Origin: Sphingobacteriales bacterium 50-39 | Lineage (GTDB): Bacteria > Bacteroidota > Bacteroidia > Chitinophagales > Chitinophagaceae | NCBI GenBank assembly: GCA_001898505.1 | Contig: MKTZ01000011.1 | Coordinates: 248,001-312,000, forward strand | Direction: 5' to 3' | DNA: 64,000 nt | Part shown: piece after piece, positions 8,746 through 17,393 of the stretch | Numbering within the stretch: the first letter of the stretch is position 1 | Layout: each line of letters begins with the position of its first letter | Position numbers and translations under genes: made by a program | The notes under the pieces: model-generated | Told to the model about the DNA's origin: nothing | What the model saw: only the letters and a program-made list of their open reading frames with translations | Databases searched by the model: none

Positions 8746-9783
8746 TCATTTGCCAGCAAAAGCATTCCAACCCTGGGCCGTAATGTCAAAGGTATTGCCC
8801 CCTTTGGTGATGATCTTACTGCCCTTCTCCGGCTCCGTCATATAACCAATGACGCTGATCTGTTCGTTTAGCACCAATTTATCATAATCCTGCCCGGACA
8901 CCGTAAATAGCAGCTCATAGTCCTCGCCCCCGCTGAGCGCACAGGCCGTGGGGTCCAGCTCGAACTTGAAAGCCGCATTGCGCGTGTCTTCCGCAATAGG
9001 GATCTTTTCTTCATACAAGACACATCCCACCCCGCTTTCGCGGCAGATATGGAGTATTTCCGAGCTCAATCCATCGCTGATATCCATCATGGAAGTGGGC
9101 ATGATCCCCGCCTCCTGGAAGAATTCGATCTGGTCCTTTCTCGCCTCGGGTTTTAAGAGCCTGCCGATGACATATTTCTCTCCTTCCAGGTCCGCCTTGA
9201 CGCCCGGGTTTTCCAAAAAAATTCTCTTTTCCCTTTCCAGCAGAATAAGGCCAAGATAGGCGGCGCCCAGGTCACCCGTACAGCACAGGAGATCACCAAC
9301 CCTGGCCGTACTGCGTTTTACGAATTTGTCCGGGCTCACCTCGCCGATGGCCGTGACGGATATGATAAAACCTTTCTGTGAGCTGGCCGTATCGCCGCCC
9401 ACCAGGTCTACACCATATTTTTCACAGGCTGCGTAGACACCTTCATAGAATTCATCCAATGCTTCCAGGCTTATCCGGTTGCTGATGCCAATGCTCAGCG
9501 TGATCTGTGTAGGCGTCGCGTTCATCGCATAGACATCGCTCAGATTCACGATCACAGACTTGTAACCCAAATGCTGTAACGGGGTATACATGAGGTCAAA
9601 ATGAACGCCCTCGATAAGGAGGTCCGTTGTCACCACCGTCTGTTTGCCGAAATGGTCGATAACAGCAGCGTCATCGCCCACCCCTACAATGGTGGAGGCA
9701 TTTTGTATCTCGATATTTCTGGTAAGATGTTCGATCAACCCAAATTCACCCAGAGACGATATTTCAGTCCTGTTCTCGCTCAT
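8746..9783 (-). CDS. thiL: Thiamine-monophosphate kinase
   Basis: Phosphorylates thiamine monophosphate to thiamine diphosphate, the last step of cofactor synthesis. The 345-residue length fits. Family marks: an opening LGEFGLIEHL, the Mg-ATP loop VGVGDDAAV, TTDLLIEGVHFDL, the NLSDVYAMNATP motif, VGGDT, and a C-terminal DISDGLSSEILHI followed by ALSGGEDYELLFTV. It lies 10 bases downstream of the inositol-monophosphatase-family gene on the same strand and 7 bases before the S41 gene, so the three are probably one transcript. Confidence 0.96.
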   Translation of the reverse strand: MSENRTEISSLGEFGLIEHLTRNIEIQNASTIVGVGDDAAVIDHFGKQTVVTTDLLIEGVHFDLMYTPLQHLGYKSVIVNLSDVYAMNATPTQITLSIGISNRISLEALDEFYEGVYAACEKYGVDLVGGDTASSQKGFIISVTAIGEVSPDKFVKRSTARVGDLLCCTGDLGAAYLGLILLEREKRIFLENPGVKADLEGEKYVIGRLLKPEARKDQIEFFQEAGIMPTSMMDISDGLSSEILHICRESGVGCVLYEEKIPIAEDTRNAAFKFELDPTACALSGGEDYELLFTVSGQDYDKLVLNEQISVIGYMTEPEKGSKIITKGGNTFDITAQGWNAFAGK

Positions 9784-9793
9784 ATCAAGGTCT

Positions 9794-10579
9794 TTAACTT
9801 AGTTTGTATTCAGGATCGTTCACCACTTTCAACAGCTCGTCATGTATCTTCCCGTTGGAGGCCAACAGATGAGGCTGATAGGGAGAGTATCTGCGCCCTG
9901 TAAAATCCGATACCCGGCCCCCTGCTTCTTCCACGATCAGGAACCCGGCGGCGCTGTCCCAAGCCTGAAGCTTGTGTTCATAGAATCCGTCAAACCTGCC
10001 CGCAGCTACCCAACAGAGGTCGATAGCCGCTGAGCCCAGCCGGCGCACCGGCACCCCACTGCGGATCAGCCTGGAAAACACTTCCAGCGGCCCATTCGGC
10101 TGGTCGAGGTAGGTATAGGGAAAGCCCGTTACCAAACACGCCTTGCTTACAGAGGTCTCGTCGCTGACTCGTAACCTTTTATCATTCAGCGTAGCCCCAT
10201 ATCCCTTTTGGGCAAAAAAGAACTCGCGGATGAAGGGATTGTACACCGCCCCCAGGATCATCTCCCCAGCCTGTTCTATCCCTACCGATACGCAACACAA
10301 GGGCAGCCCATTGGCAAAATTTACCGTCCCATCTATCGGGTCGATGATCCACTTGTAGTTCGAATCCATGGTGATAGCCCCCGCCTCTTCACTAAGGATA
10401 TAATGGTCCGGATAGTCCTGCCGGATGACCTCGAAAATAGCCTTTTCGGATGCATGATCCGCCTCGGTGACCAGGTTATTAACGCCTTCTTTATTGGAAA
10501 TAGTGAATTCGCCCTCGAAATATTTCTGCATCACAGCGGCTCCTGCCTCGACAGCCCTGATAAGTGTTGATTTTAGCAT
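9794..10579 (-). CDS. Inositol monophosphatase family protein
   Basis: Mg-dependent phosphatase of the SuhB/IMPase family, 261 residues from the ATG at 10579 (the frame also has a TTG two codons earlier). The metal-binding motifs are intact: YILSEEAG with the first Glu, WIIDPIDGTVNFANG for the DPxDxT core, and the C-terminal LQAWDSAAGFLIVEEAGG. The substrate may be inositol phosphate, another sugar phosphate, or 3'-phosphoadenosine 5'-phosphate; the sequence alone does not decide. It is first in the run with thiL and is divergent from the glycosyltransferase across a 36-base gap. Confidence 0.93.
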   Translation of the reverse strand: MLKSTLIRAVEAGAAVMQKYFEGEFTISNKEGVNNLVTEADHASEKAIFEVIRQDYPDHYILSEEAGAITMDSNYKWIIDPIDGTVNFANGLPLCCVSVGIEQAGEMILGAVYNPFIREFFFAQKGYGATLNDKRLRVSDETSVSKACLVTGFPYTYLDQPNGPLEVFSRLIRSGVPVRRLGSAAIDLCWVAAGRFDGFYEHKLQAWDSAAGFLIVEEAGGRVSDFTGRRYSPYQPHLLASNGKIHDELLKVVNDPEYKLS

Positions 10580-10615
10580 GCGCAAATATACGCGGAGTTG
10601 GCCGTATCTTCACTT

Positions 10616-11638
10616 ATGGTCCTATCCGTCATAATAGTCAGTTACCAGGTGAAGTACTTCCTCGAGCAATGCCTTTTCTCCGCGGAAAAAGCCCTGCAGG
10701 GCATCCCGGGGACGGAGATCATTGTCGTGGACAATCATTCACAGGACGGGTCCGTAGAATACCTCCAGCCGAAGTTCCCTGCCGTGAAATTTCTTGTCCA
10801 AACGGAAAACCTGGGCTTCAGCCGCGCCAATAATCGCGCCCTCGATCAGGCAAAAGGGAAATACATCCTTTTTCTGAACCCCGACACCATCCTCCCGGAA
10901 GATTTTTTCGCAATATGCCTCTCTTTTATGGATAAAACACCCGGCATTGGAGCGGCGGGGGTTAGAATGGTGGATGGCAGCGGCCGTTTCCTGAAAGAAT
11001 CCCGGCGGGGATTCCCTACTCCCTGGGTAGCGTTCTGCAAGCTGTCCGGTCTCACCGCCCTGTTTCCCCACTCCCGCCTGCTGGCACATTATTACATGGG
11101 ACATCTGCCGGAAGATCAAACCCATCCGGCGCCCATTCTCTCGGGAGCCTGCATGTTCGTATCCCGGAAAGTCCTGGATAAGACAGGCGCTTTTGACGAA
11201 CGCTTCTTTATGTATGCTGAGGACATCGACCTTAGCTATCGTATTGAACAAAAAGGATTTACCAATTATTATATTGCAGATACGACCATCCTCCATTTCA
11301 AGGGCGAGTCCACCCATAAGGATGCCCGATATGTAAAGCTCTTTTATGGGGCGATGATCCAATTCCGGCGGAAACACTTTTCAGGGGTCTTCTCGCGCGT
11401 ATTGAATGGTTTGCTGGCAATAGCCATCCGGATAAGGGCCAGTTTTTCCTCCTCCTCCCCGCCCGCCGTGTCTTCCGGCTATGACATCATACTTTCAGAA
11501 AGCGACAGTTCCTTCAAGGAGATCATTAAATTATTGCAATACCCTCACGGGAAAAGAACGCTTATCCATGCCAGCGCCAGCGGATCTGCCGTAGGCAGTC
11601 CCTCCGCCAAAGGCCGGGGCATCACGATAGTAATGTGA
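10616..11638 (+). CDS. Family 2 glycosyltransferase
   Basis: A 340-residue GT2 (GT-A fold) enzyme. It starts LSVIIVSYQVKYFLEQCL and shows EIIVVDNHSQDGS for nucleotide binding, GFSRANNRALDQAKGKYILFLNPDT for the DxD-type region, LSGACMFVSRKVL, then GAFDERFFMYAEDIDLSYRIEQKG as the acceptor/ED motif. The pattern is typical of rhamnosyl- or related transferases in surface polysaccharide assembly. The ATG at 10616 is preferred over a TTG 18 bases upstream because it begins directly at the first beta strand. Its TGA stop abuts the stop of the opposite-strand membrane gene with no gap. Confidence 0.93.
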   Translation: MVLSVIIVSYQVKYFLEQCLFSAEKALQGIPGTEIIVVDNHSQDGSVEYLQPKFPAVKFLVQTENLGFSRANNRALDQAKGKYILFLNPDTILPEDFFAICLSFMDKTPGIGAAGVRMVDGSGRFLKESRRGFPTPWVAFCKLSGLTALFPHSRLLAHYYMGHLPEDQTHPAPILSGACMFVSRKVLDKTGAFDERFFMYAEDIDLSYRIEQKGFTNYYIADTTILHFKGESTHKDARYVKLFYGAMIQFRRKHFSGVFSRVLNGLLAIAIRIRASFSSSSPPAVSSGYDIILSESDSSFKEIIKLLQYPHGKRTLIHASASGSAVGSPSAKGRGITIVM

Positions 11639-12358
11639 TCACACAATTGCTTCCTTATACTCGAGCACCGACCGCAGACTTTTCCTCGTCAGCAGATAAA
11701 GGACCAATACGACAGCCAGCCATACAAAGAGGAACGATTGCGCTCCCCCTCTTAATATCTTATGAGATAAGAACCCATTTGCCATCAGCGTATTCAACTC
11801 TTTCCCTACCAGCCAGTGATCCACCATACCCGGCAGCACAAGGAAGACAAGGAACCAGAGGATTCTTTGCAGCCAGCCCGCCACAAGCATAAAGGCCCGG
11901 ATAAGAGGCGGCAGACAAAGGATCGATACGATCAGAAGACCCGCTCCCGCAATATAATGATGGTGACCGCCGGTCGAACGCTGAAAAAGCTGACGAAGCG
12001 CCCAGGTCTCATCCCCACCGCCTGCCAGGGCAGCCATTATCCGGGGAAAGGGTAGGGCGGCAAAGACCATGCAATAGCCCATGGACTGTTTTTCAGAAGG
12101 GTTGTCCGGGTGCATCATCATCCATCCGCTCCAGAGTATGAGCGTATTTACCAATGGCCCTGCCAGCGTCGCCAGCGCGAGCCCCCCCGTAGAGGCATTG
12201 CAGAGGACGCAGGGCGCCCAGCTGTCAAATGCACGGTAACCCAGACAACCACAGAAAGAGGCAGCCGTGAGGAAATGGGCCCAGTCATGCAATTCATGGA
12301 TCAGGAACACCAGACAAAAAAAGGAGAGAACAGAAAGGGGGGTTAGTTTTACCTTCAT
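11639..12358 (-). CDS. Multi-pass membrane protein with HELHDWAH motif, unknown function
   Basis: A 239-residue integral membrane protein with about six hydrophobic segments. The first segment holds FLIHELHDWAHFLTA, which looks like the first metal-binding helix of site-2 (M50) proteases but does not fit HExxH strictly (H-E-L-H-D). A second segment has LATLAGPLVNTLILW, similar to the NPDG-containing region of such enzymes but without the NPDG. It could be a distant M50-like metal-binding protein or an unrelated transporter-like protein. A structured repeat ends 8 bases upstream of its ATG. Convergent with the glycosyltransferase. Confidence 0.65.
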   Translation of the reverse strand: MKVKLTPLSVLSFFCLVFLIHELHDWAHFLTAASFCGCLGYRAFDSWAPCVLCNASTGGLALATLAGPLVNTLILWSGWMMMHPDNPSEKQSMGYCMVFAALPFPRIMAALAGGGDETWALRQLFQRSTGGHHHYIAGAGLLIVSILCLPPLIRAFMLVAGWLQRILWFLVFLVLPGMVDHWLVGKELNTLMANGFLSHKILRGGAQSFLFVWLAVVLVLYLLTRKSLRSVLEYKEAIV

Positions 12359-12366
12359 AAATATGT

Positions 12367-12451
12367 GCGGGAATTGGGCTTCGACAAAAATTAGCCCAAT
12401 TCCCGCAAACCGCTAATTTCTGTCCTTCGGACAACGAACCTCCGGTCCGTT
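12367..12451 (+). repeat. Structured intergenic repeat, copy R1 (full, A hairpin perfect)
   Basis: The arms GCGGGAATTGGGCT (12367-12380) and AGCCCAATTCCCGC (12393-12406) form a perfect 14-base inverted repeat (module A). Then come the linker GCTAATTTCT, the small hairpin GTCCTTCGGAC, and a stem AACGAACC/GGTCCGTT. Relatives with the same linker occur at 17.9, 18.7, 23.2, 25.8, 28.3, 43.4 and 47.8 kb. The A hairpin faces the membrane-protein ATG at 12358. On the minus strand its loop reads CTAATTTTTG. Confidence 0.9.
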
Positions 12452-12484
12452 AAATAAATGTAGCAAAAATTTCATCCAAAACGT

Positions 12485-12492
12485 TAGATTTG
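12485..12492 (+). promoter_or_regulatory. Candidate -7 box TAGATTTG for the GH3 gene
   Basis: Matches the Bacteroidota TAnnTTTG -7 consensus and lies about 50 bases before the GH3 start. No clear TTTG -33 element was found at the expected spacing. Confidence 0.4.
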
Positions 12493-12505
12493 CCGCAAAC
12501 GCTAG

Positions 12506-12524
12506 CCTGTGAACGAATCACAGG
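12506..12524 (+). promoter_or_regulatory. Hairpin in the GH3 5' leader
   Basis: CCTGTGA and TCACAGG form a perfect 7-base inverted repeat around the loop ACGAA, ending 18 bases before the GH3 start. It lies downstream of the -7 box, so it would be transcribed. It could be an operator or a translation-control hairpin. There is no T-run, so it is not an intrinsic terminator. Confidence 0.4.
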
Positions 12525-12542
12525 GTGGCGAAATGATACTCA

Positions 12543-14069
12543 ATGGCGTTGATTGAAATTCAATTACCCAAATCGTTGGCCAGAGCATTACGGTTGCCCC
12601 AGAAATCTCCGCGGCGGCAGCAGCTGAAGGTATTGAGGAAACTGCTCAAAAAGGCCCGTTTCACCGAGTTTGGACAACAATACAGGTTTGATGAGATCCT
12701 GCTGAGCAAGCATTCCGGGAAGAAATTCCAGGAGATGGTGCCTACTTTCGATTACAACAAGATATACGAAGCATGGTGGCATAAGACCCTGGAAGGGAAG
12801 GCCGATATCTGCTGGCCCGGAAAGATAAAATACTATGCCCTTTCTTCCGGCACATCGGAGGCCGGGAGCAAATTCCTCCCTATCACCAATGACCTTCTTC
12901 GTGGCAATCGCATTGTCATGGTCAAGCAGCTGCTCACGCTTCGCAACTATCATGATATTCCCGTGAAGAGCATCGGCAAAGGCTGGTTGATGATCGGAGG
13001 CAGCACCAGTCTCCAAAAAAGTTCCGGTTATTATTCAGGCGATCTCAGCGGCATCACCGCCCGGAAAGTGCCCTTTTGGTTTCAACCCTTTTATAAGCCC
13101 GGGAAAAAGATAGCCCGTACAAAGGACTGGTCCAAAAAGCTGGAAGAGGTCGTACGCCTGGCGCCACAATGGGACATCGGATTCCTGGTGGGAGTACCCG
13201 GCTGGATACAGCTGTGTATGGAAAAGGTGATCGAGCGGTACAATCTGAACAATATTCATGAGATATGGCCCAATCTCGGGTTCTTTGTACACGGCGGAGT
13301 TTCTTTCGAACCATACAAAAAAGGCTTTGAAAAGCTCCTGGGCAAACCCATCACTTATATAGAGACCTATCTGGCATCGGAAGGATTTATCGCTTACCAG
13401 GACCTGCAGCACTCCAAAGGCATGCGCCTGGTGACCAATCAGCATATCTTTTTAGAGTTTGTACCCTTTGATAACAAGAATTTTGACCAGGACGGCAATC
13501 TGGTGGATAACCCCGAAGCGTATATGATCCATGAGGTGGAGGAAGGGAAGGACTACGCCATACTCTTGAGCACCAGCGCAGGGGCCTGGCGGTACCTGAT
13601 AGGCGATACCGTACGTTTTGTGGACAAGGCCCGCAGCGAGATCATTATCACCGGCCGCACCAAACACTTCCTCAGCCTGGTAGGCGAGCATCTTAGCGTG
13701 GACAACATGAACAAGGCCGTACAGGTCGTCAGCGAAGAGCTGAATATGTCCATACCCGAGTTCACCGTGGCGGGCATACCCCATGGTCTCTTTTTTGCAC
13801 ATCAGTGGTGGTTGGGCAGCGACGATAATGCAGACCCCGAAGTGCTGCGGCAGAAAATAGATGCAAAACTCCGGGAGTTGAATGATGACTACGCAGTCGA
13901 AAGAGACAGTGCATTAAAAGATATATACGTCCAGGTGCTGCCGGAAGCTAAATTCATGGAATTCATGCGGCTCAAAGGCAAAATAGGCGGACAACATAAA
14001 TTCCCCAGGGTGCTGAAGGGCAAAATGCTCCAGGATTGGCAGAAGTTCCTGGAGACAGGCGCCATCTAG
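12543..14069 (+). CDS. GH3 auxin-responsive promoter family (adenylate-forming) protein
   Basis: A 508-residue bacterial member of the GH3 acyl-adenylating family, which in plants conjugates amino acids to jasmonate or auxin. Seen: IKYYALSSGTSEAGSKFLPIT (phosphate-binding loop), FFVHGGVSFEPYKKGF, TYLASEGFIAYQ, an acidic turn at HEVEEGKDYAILLSTSAGAWRYLIGDTVRF, and IIITGRTKHFLSLVGEHLS. All ATP-binding motifs appear intact, so an acyl-AMP chemistry is likely. Common in Bacteroidota, with unknown substrate. The next gene (LysE family) starts 44 bases downstream on the same strand. Confidence 0.9.
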   Translation: MALIEIQLPKSLARALRLPQKSPRRQQLKVLRKLLKKARFTEFGQQYRFDEILLSKHSGKKFQEMVPTFDYNKIYEAWWHKTLEGKADICWPGKIKYYALSSGTSEAGSKFLPITNDLLRGNRIVMVKQLLTLRNYHDIPVKSIGKGWLMIGGSTSLQKSSGYYSGDLSGITARKVPFWFQPFYKPGKKIARTKDWSKKLEEVVRLAPQWDIGFLVGVPGWIQLCMEKVIERYNLNNIHEIWPNLGFFVHGGVSFEPYKKGFEKLLGKPITYIETYLASEGFIAYQDLQHSKGMRLVTNQHIFLEFVPFDNKNFDQDGNLVDNPEAYMIHEVEEGKDYAILLSTSAGAWRYLIGDTVRFVDKARSEIIITGRTKHFLSLVGEHLSVDNMNKAVQVVSEELNMSIPEFTVAGIPHGLFFAHQWWLGSDDNADPEVLRQKIDAKLRELNDDYAVERDSALKDIYVQVLPEAKFMEFMRLKGKIGGQHKFPRVLKGKMLQDWQKFLETGAI

Positions 14070-14113
14070 CCCCCACCCCCTGGCCGGGTGCGACGAGGCA
14101 CAAACAGAAAGCT

Positions 14114-14746
14114 ATGACAGAAGCCGTATTGAAAGGTTTAGCATTGGGATTCGTTCTTGCCTTATCGGTGGGGCCGATTATTTTTACCATCATCAAGCAA
14201 AGCCTGAACAACGGCCACAAAGGCGGCTTTAGCTTCGTCATCGGCGTCTGGGTCAGCGATATCATCCTCGTCTTCCTTAGCAATACCGTCAGTTCGCTGG
14301 TAAATCAAATGCTCGAGCATAAGAGCGCCATTGCCATCGCCGGCAGCGCCTTTCTCGTCTCCATGGGTGTTTATTTCGCCTTTTTCAAAAAAGCTCATCT
14401 GCCCACGGATGCAGAAGGAAAAGAGGTTCGCTTCCGTAAAAGGGATATGGCCAGGATCTTTGCATCCGGATTTATCATCAATACCCTCAATCCCGGGGTC
14501 ATCCTTTTTTGGCTGGGCAACGCCACCGTACTTTCGGTTGACCATACCCTGCAGGAACGTATCATAATTTTCTCCGTTTGCCTGCTGGTAAATATGGGAG
14601 CCGATGTGTTGAAAGTGATGATGGCCGGCCGGCTGCGCAGCAAGCTCACGTTACGTACACTCACCATCATCAATAAGATCTCCGGATCGCTGCTTATCGT
14701 TTTTGGCCTGGCGCTGGTGCTTTTCTCCCACAGGATCATGCATTAG
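14114..14746 (+). CDS. LysE family amino-acid exporter
   Basis: A 210-residue inner-membrane transporter. The ATG at 14114 opens MTEAVLKGLALGFVLALSVGPI, the standard LysE/RhtB first helix with the GP pair. A charged loop (KEVRFRKRDMARIFASGF) and INTLNPGVILFWLG with the NP motif follow, then three more helices. About six membrane segments in total, as in the family. Likely effluxes amino acids or related metabolites. Follows the GH3 gene closely, which hints at shared transcription but not at a shared substrate. Confidence 0.9.
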   Translation: MTEAVLKGLALGFVLALSVGPIIFTIIKQSLNNGHKGGFSFVIGVWVSDIILVFLSNTVSSLVNQMLEHKSAIAIAGSAFLVSMGVYFAFFKKAHLPTDAEGKEVRFRKRDMARIFASGFIINTLNPGVILFWLGNATVLSVDHTLQERIIIFSVCLLVNMGADVLKVMMAGRLRSKLTLRTLTIINKISGSLLIVFGLALVLFSHRIMH

Positions 14747-14790
14747 GATCACCCCTGCCCCATCCGCCCATAATAGGCTTTCATTAACAC

Positions 14791-14819
14791 TTGGATGTGA
14801 ACATCAATTTGTAAGTTTG
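14791..14819 (+). promoter_or_regulatory. Promoter, TTG -33 and TAAGTTTG -7
   Basis: TTG at 14791-14793 and TAAGTTTG at 14812-14819 with an 18-base spacer fit the Bacteroidota promoter pattern. It ends 9 bases before the ATG at 14829, so the mRNA would have almost no leader. Confidence 0.6.
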
Positions 14820-14828
14820 ACGTACGCC

Positions 14829-15338
14829 ATGAACAGGTTCATCATATTATTTTTTTGCCTTATCCCCTTTGTCACATCGGCGCAGACCGATCTGCTCGTC
14901 CTGAAGAAAAGAGGTGCGCTGATCCACACATATACAGTAGGGGATGCGTTGAACATGGAGACAGTCTATGGTCAATGGTTCAACGGCACCATCACCCAGC
15001 TGAAGCATGACACCGTATACGTAAATGGCCTGGGATTTCATTACAAAGAGATCCGCACCATCCGCCGGACACATTATAATTTTGGCAACACCGTTCTGCC
15101 CTACGGCATGTTTGCCGCCGCTGCGGGTATCCTCGTCCTGAATGCCGCCAACGGAGCCCTTCGACATGACAAGGCGTCCACCTGGTATACCCATTCCGGC
15201 ATTGTCACCGGTATCTCCCTCGTAGTAGGCGGTTTTATCCTGACCCGGACGACACGCTCCACCTATCATCTTGGACACAAGTTCAACCTGGACTATCTCG
15301 AACTCACGTTTAAAAAGCCCCCGCCTAAACCTTTCTGA
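14829..15338 (+). CDS. Exported hypothetical protein with two membrane segments
   Basis: A 169-residue protein. The ATG at 14829 gives a signal peptide (residues 1-18, FVTSAQ), and a promoter ends 9 bases upstream. Next is a small beta-domain (DLLVLKKRGALIHTYTVGD, HDTVYVNGLGFHYKEIRTI), then two hydrophobic segments (about 95-115 and 128-148) and a short basic tail ending KKPPPKPF. No family recognised. Similar short envelope proteins are common in Chitinophagaceae. Confidence 0.7.
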   Translation: MNRFIILFFCLIPFVTSAQTDLLVLKKRGALIHTYTVGDALNMETVYGQWFNGTITQLKHDTVYVNGLGFHYKEIRTIRRTHYNFGNTVLPYGMFAAAAGILVLNAANGALRHDKASTWYTHSGIVTGISLVVGGFILTRTTRSTYHLGHKFNLDYLELTFKKPPPKPF

Positions 15339-15380
15339 GACACATCTTCAAAATATTATCCATAAATTAATAGTTATTCC

Positions 15381-15812
15381 ATGGCCGATAAGTTTTACTC
15401 CGGGAGTTGGGAAGGGTATTATTCACACGGAGCAGGATATGACGAAGAACGGCAAAAGATCAAAGTGGGCTTCTATGTGAAAATGGTTTTGCACAACGGA
15501 ATACTGACAGGTACCTGCGAGGAATATGTAACAAAGGTTCATATGTGGAAAGCCGCGACCCTCACCGGTTCGATAGAGGGTGAGCTCATCCGGTTTGTCA
15601 AACAATATCCCTATTATTATGAAATTGATGAACAGAATAACATACAGATAGACAGAACCAGAGCTGCGGACCAGGTCCACTATTGGGGAAGCTTTGATCG
15701 CGTGATCCGTGCATTTTCCGGAACATGGGGAATAGACCAGCTGCCTGGCACGGACGGCTGGGAGGAGAACGATTATTTGTTTTCGGGCAGCTGGTCAATG
15801 ACCAGGGCATAG
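15381..15812 (+). CDS. Hypothetical protein, small beta-rich
   Basis: A 143-residue protein without signal peptide or membrane segment, rich in Tyr, Trp and Gly (SGSWEGYY near the start and FSGSWSM at the end suggest a closed beta-barrel, lipocalin- or avidin-like). The ATG at 15381 follows an AT-rich stretch. No family recognised. It stands alone between the membrane protein and the YegP-like gene. Confidence 0.6.
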   Translation: MADKFYSGSWEGYYSHGAGYDEERQKIKVGFYVKMVLHNGILTGTCEEYVTKVHMWKAATLTGSIEGELIRFVKQYPYYYEIDEQNNIQIDRTRAADQVHYWGSFDRVIRAFSGTWGIDQLPGTDGWEENDYLFSGSWSMTRA

Positions 15813-15892
15813 CCAGCCTTCGCCAAAGCTTCGGCAGACAAAGCCGCCGTCGTTGTAGAGTTAGTTCTACATTTTATTTTAACATAGCCCTA

Positions 15893-15900
15893 TATTTTTG
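15893..15900 (+). promoter_or_regulatory. Candidate -7 box TATTTTTG upstream of the YegP-like gene
   Basis: Full match to TAnnTTTG, 45 bases before the ATG at 15945. No clear -33 TTTG. Confidence 0.4.
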
Positions 15901-15944
15901 GATTGCTCTCGCACGCGTAAGGTGCCGTTTAATACAATCATACT

Positions 15945-16283
15945 ATGGGTAAATTTATCGTATCAGTTAGAAAGAACGGAGAATATCAATTCAACCTGAA
16001 AGCCGATAATGGCCAGGTGATCCTCACCAGTGAGGGCTATACCACCAAAGCAAGCTGTCTGAATGGCATTGAGTCGGTGAAAAAAAATGCTTCCGAGGAC
16101 AAACATTACGACCGCAAAACAGCCTCCAACGGAAAGTTTTACTTCAACCTCAAGGCGGCAAACAGCCAGATCATTGGGACAAGTGAAATGTATAATGAAG
16201 CGGCCGGGAGGGAAAATGGGATCGAGTCAGTTAAAAGGAACGCACCTACTGCAACCATAAATAATGACTACCAAAACAGTTAG
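15945..16283 (+). CDS. YegP-like DUF1508 tandem-domain protein
   Basis: A 112-residue protein with two copies of the DUF1508 (YegP) unit: GEYQFNLKADNGQVILTSEGYTT...GIESVKKNA and GKFYFNLKAANSQIIGTSEMYNE...GIESVKRNA. The family is widespread, small and cytosolic, with unknown biochemical role (stress-linked in some bacteria). The last 20 bases overlap the start of the next reading frame, so the two may be translationally coupled. Confidence 0.92.
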   Translation: MGKFIVSVRKNGEYQFNLKADNGQVILTSEGYTTKASCLNGIESVKKNASEDKHYDRKTASNGKFYFNLKAANSQIIGTSEMYNEAAGRENGIESVKRNAPTATINNDYQNS

Positions 16284-16566
16284 TCCCAAGGCAATTCATG
16301 CCGATTATGAAAAGTATAGCGGCGCTTTATGGGGATACCTGAAAAACTTCACCGTGGATGAGGCAATGGCGGCTAAGATACTGATCGAGACATTCAGGGA
16401 ATGGATATTGACTCCTGAAATTCCCGGATTTTCCAGGAAGTATACCCAATTGGTGCGGATCGCCACAGCCAAAGCCGTTGAAAATTTGAAATTATCACCC
16501 GATAGGCTGCAGGTAATCATTTTAAGCTATGCCCTATACATACGGGCAAATAAACCCTGGCAATAA
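16264..16566 (+). CDS. Truncated ECF-sigma-region-2-like protein
   Basis: A 100-residue frame overlapping the end of the YegP-like gene by 20 bases. The segment YEKYSGALWGYLKNFTVDEAMAAKILIETFREWI resembles sigma region 2.1-2.2 of ECF factors (core-binding helices). The sequence ends before any region 4, and no continuation was seen in other frames. It could be a sigma remnant, a standalone core-binding protein, or a chance similarity. Weak but consistent over about 35 residues. Confidence 0.5.
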   Translation: MTTKTVSPKAIHADYEKYSGALWGYLKNFTVDEAMAAKILIETFREWILTPEIPGFSRKYTQLVRIATAKAVENLKLSPDRLQVIILSYALYIRANKPWQ

Positions 16567-16691
16567 CCCACAGAATACTACCAGCCATTATCCAGGGCTG
16601 CCTCACGGAAAATACGGTCTCGTGTTTTCTCGCAATTACCCCTTTCCCGGCCCCCCACAAGTATGTATATTGCATACCGTAAACTAACCCG

Positions 16692-17393
16692 ATGCCTATC
16701 AATACCAAGGGATTGGTCCCCCGCGTCTGGAGGGTGATCAAACGTGTTTTTATTTTTTTATTCTTTTTTCAGCTGTTCTATATCCTGTTGTTGAAATGGG
16801 TCAATCCACCGATCACCCTTACGCAACTGGGCAGCGTATTCAGTGGTGACGGGCTGAAAAGAGACTACCAGGGAATGAAGAACATTTCCCCCTACGCCAA
16901 GCTGGCCGTTATCTCCTCTGAAGATCAGCTATTCCCCGACCACGATGGATTTGACTTTAAATCCATCGAGAAAGCCATGAAGCATAATCAAAAGAGCAAG
17001 TCCTTACATGGGGCCAGCACCATCAGCCAGCAGGTGGCAAAAAACGTTTTTCTGTGGCAGGGCAGGAGCTGGGTCCGGAAGGCGCTTGAAGTATATTTCA
17101 CTTTTATGATCGAGTGGATATGGGGAAAGAAACGGATACTCGAAATGTATTTGAATGTGAGTGAAATGGGCAAAGGCGTCTATGGCATCGAGGCCGCCGC
17201 TCATTATTACTATAACAAGCCGGCAAAGAACCTCACCCGTATAGAAGCTGCCAGGATCGCGGCCTGTCTACCCAACCCCAAGGTCTTTACCATCAAACCC
17301 ATGTCGGATCATGTGGCCAGTCGCTCTCCCTGGATATTGGCACAGATGGGACATTTGCAGGACGATCCGGATATACAGCGATTATTGAATTAG
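16692..17393 (+). CDS. mtgA: Monofunctional peptidoglycan glycosyltransferase
   Basis: Polymerises lipid II glycan strands. 233 residues: one N-terminal membrane anchor (about 17-38), then the GT51 domain. Catalytic marks: AVISSEDQLFPDHDGFD with the first Glu, GASTISQQVAKNVFLW, and RILEMYLNVSEMGKGVYGIEAAAHYYYNKPAKNLT with the second Glu region. No transpeptidase domain, so it is MtgA rather than a class A PBP. The 3' end overlaps the convergent NadR-like gene by 12 bases. Confidence 0.95.
   Translation: MPINTKGLVPRVWRVIKRVFIFLFFFQLFYILLLKWVNPPITLTQLGSVFSGDGLKRDYQGMKNISPYAKLAVISSEDQLFPDHDGFDFKSIEKAMKHNQKSKSLHGASTISQQVAKNVFLWQGRSWVRKALEVYFTFMIEWIWGKKRILEMYLNVSEMGKGVYGIEAAAHYYYNKPAKNLTRIEAARIAACLPNPKVFTIKPMSDHVASRSPWILAQMGHLQDDPDIQRLLN

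Noticed and set aside
10583-10590. TATATTTG on the minus strand just upstream of the inositol-monophosphatase gene
   Set aside because: A perfect -7 match, but only 3 bases from the ATG, so transcription would begin at or after the start codon. Not convincing without data.
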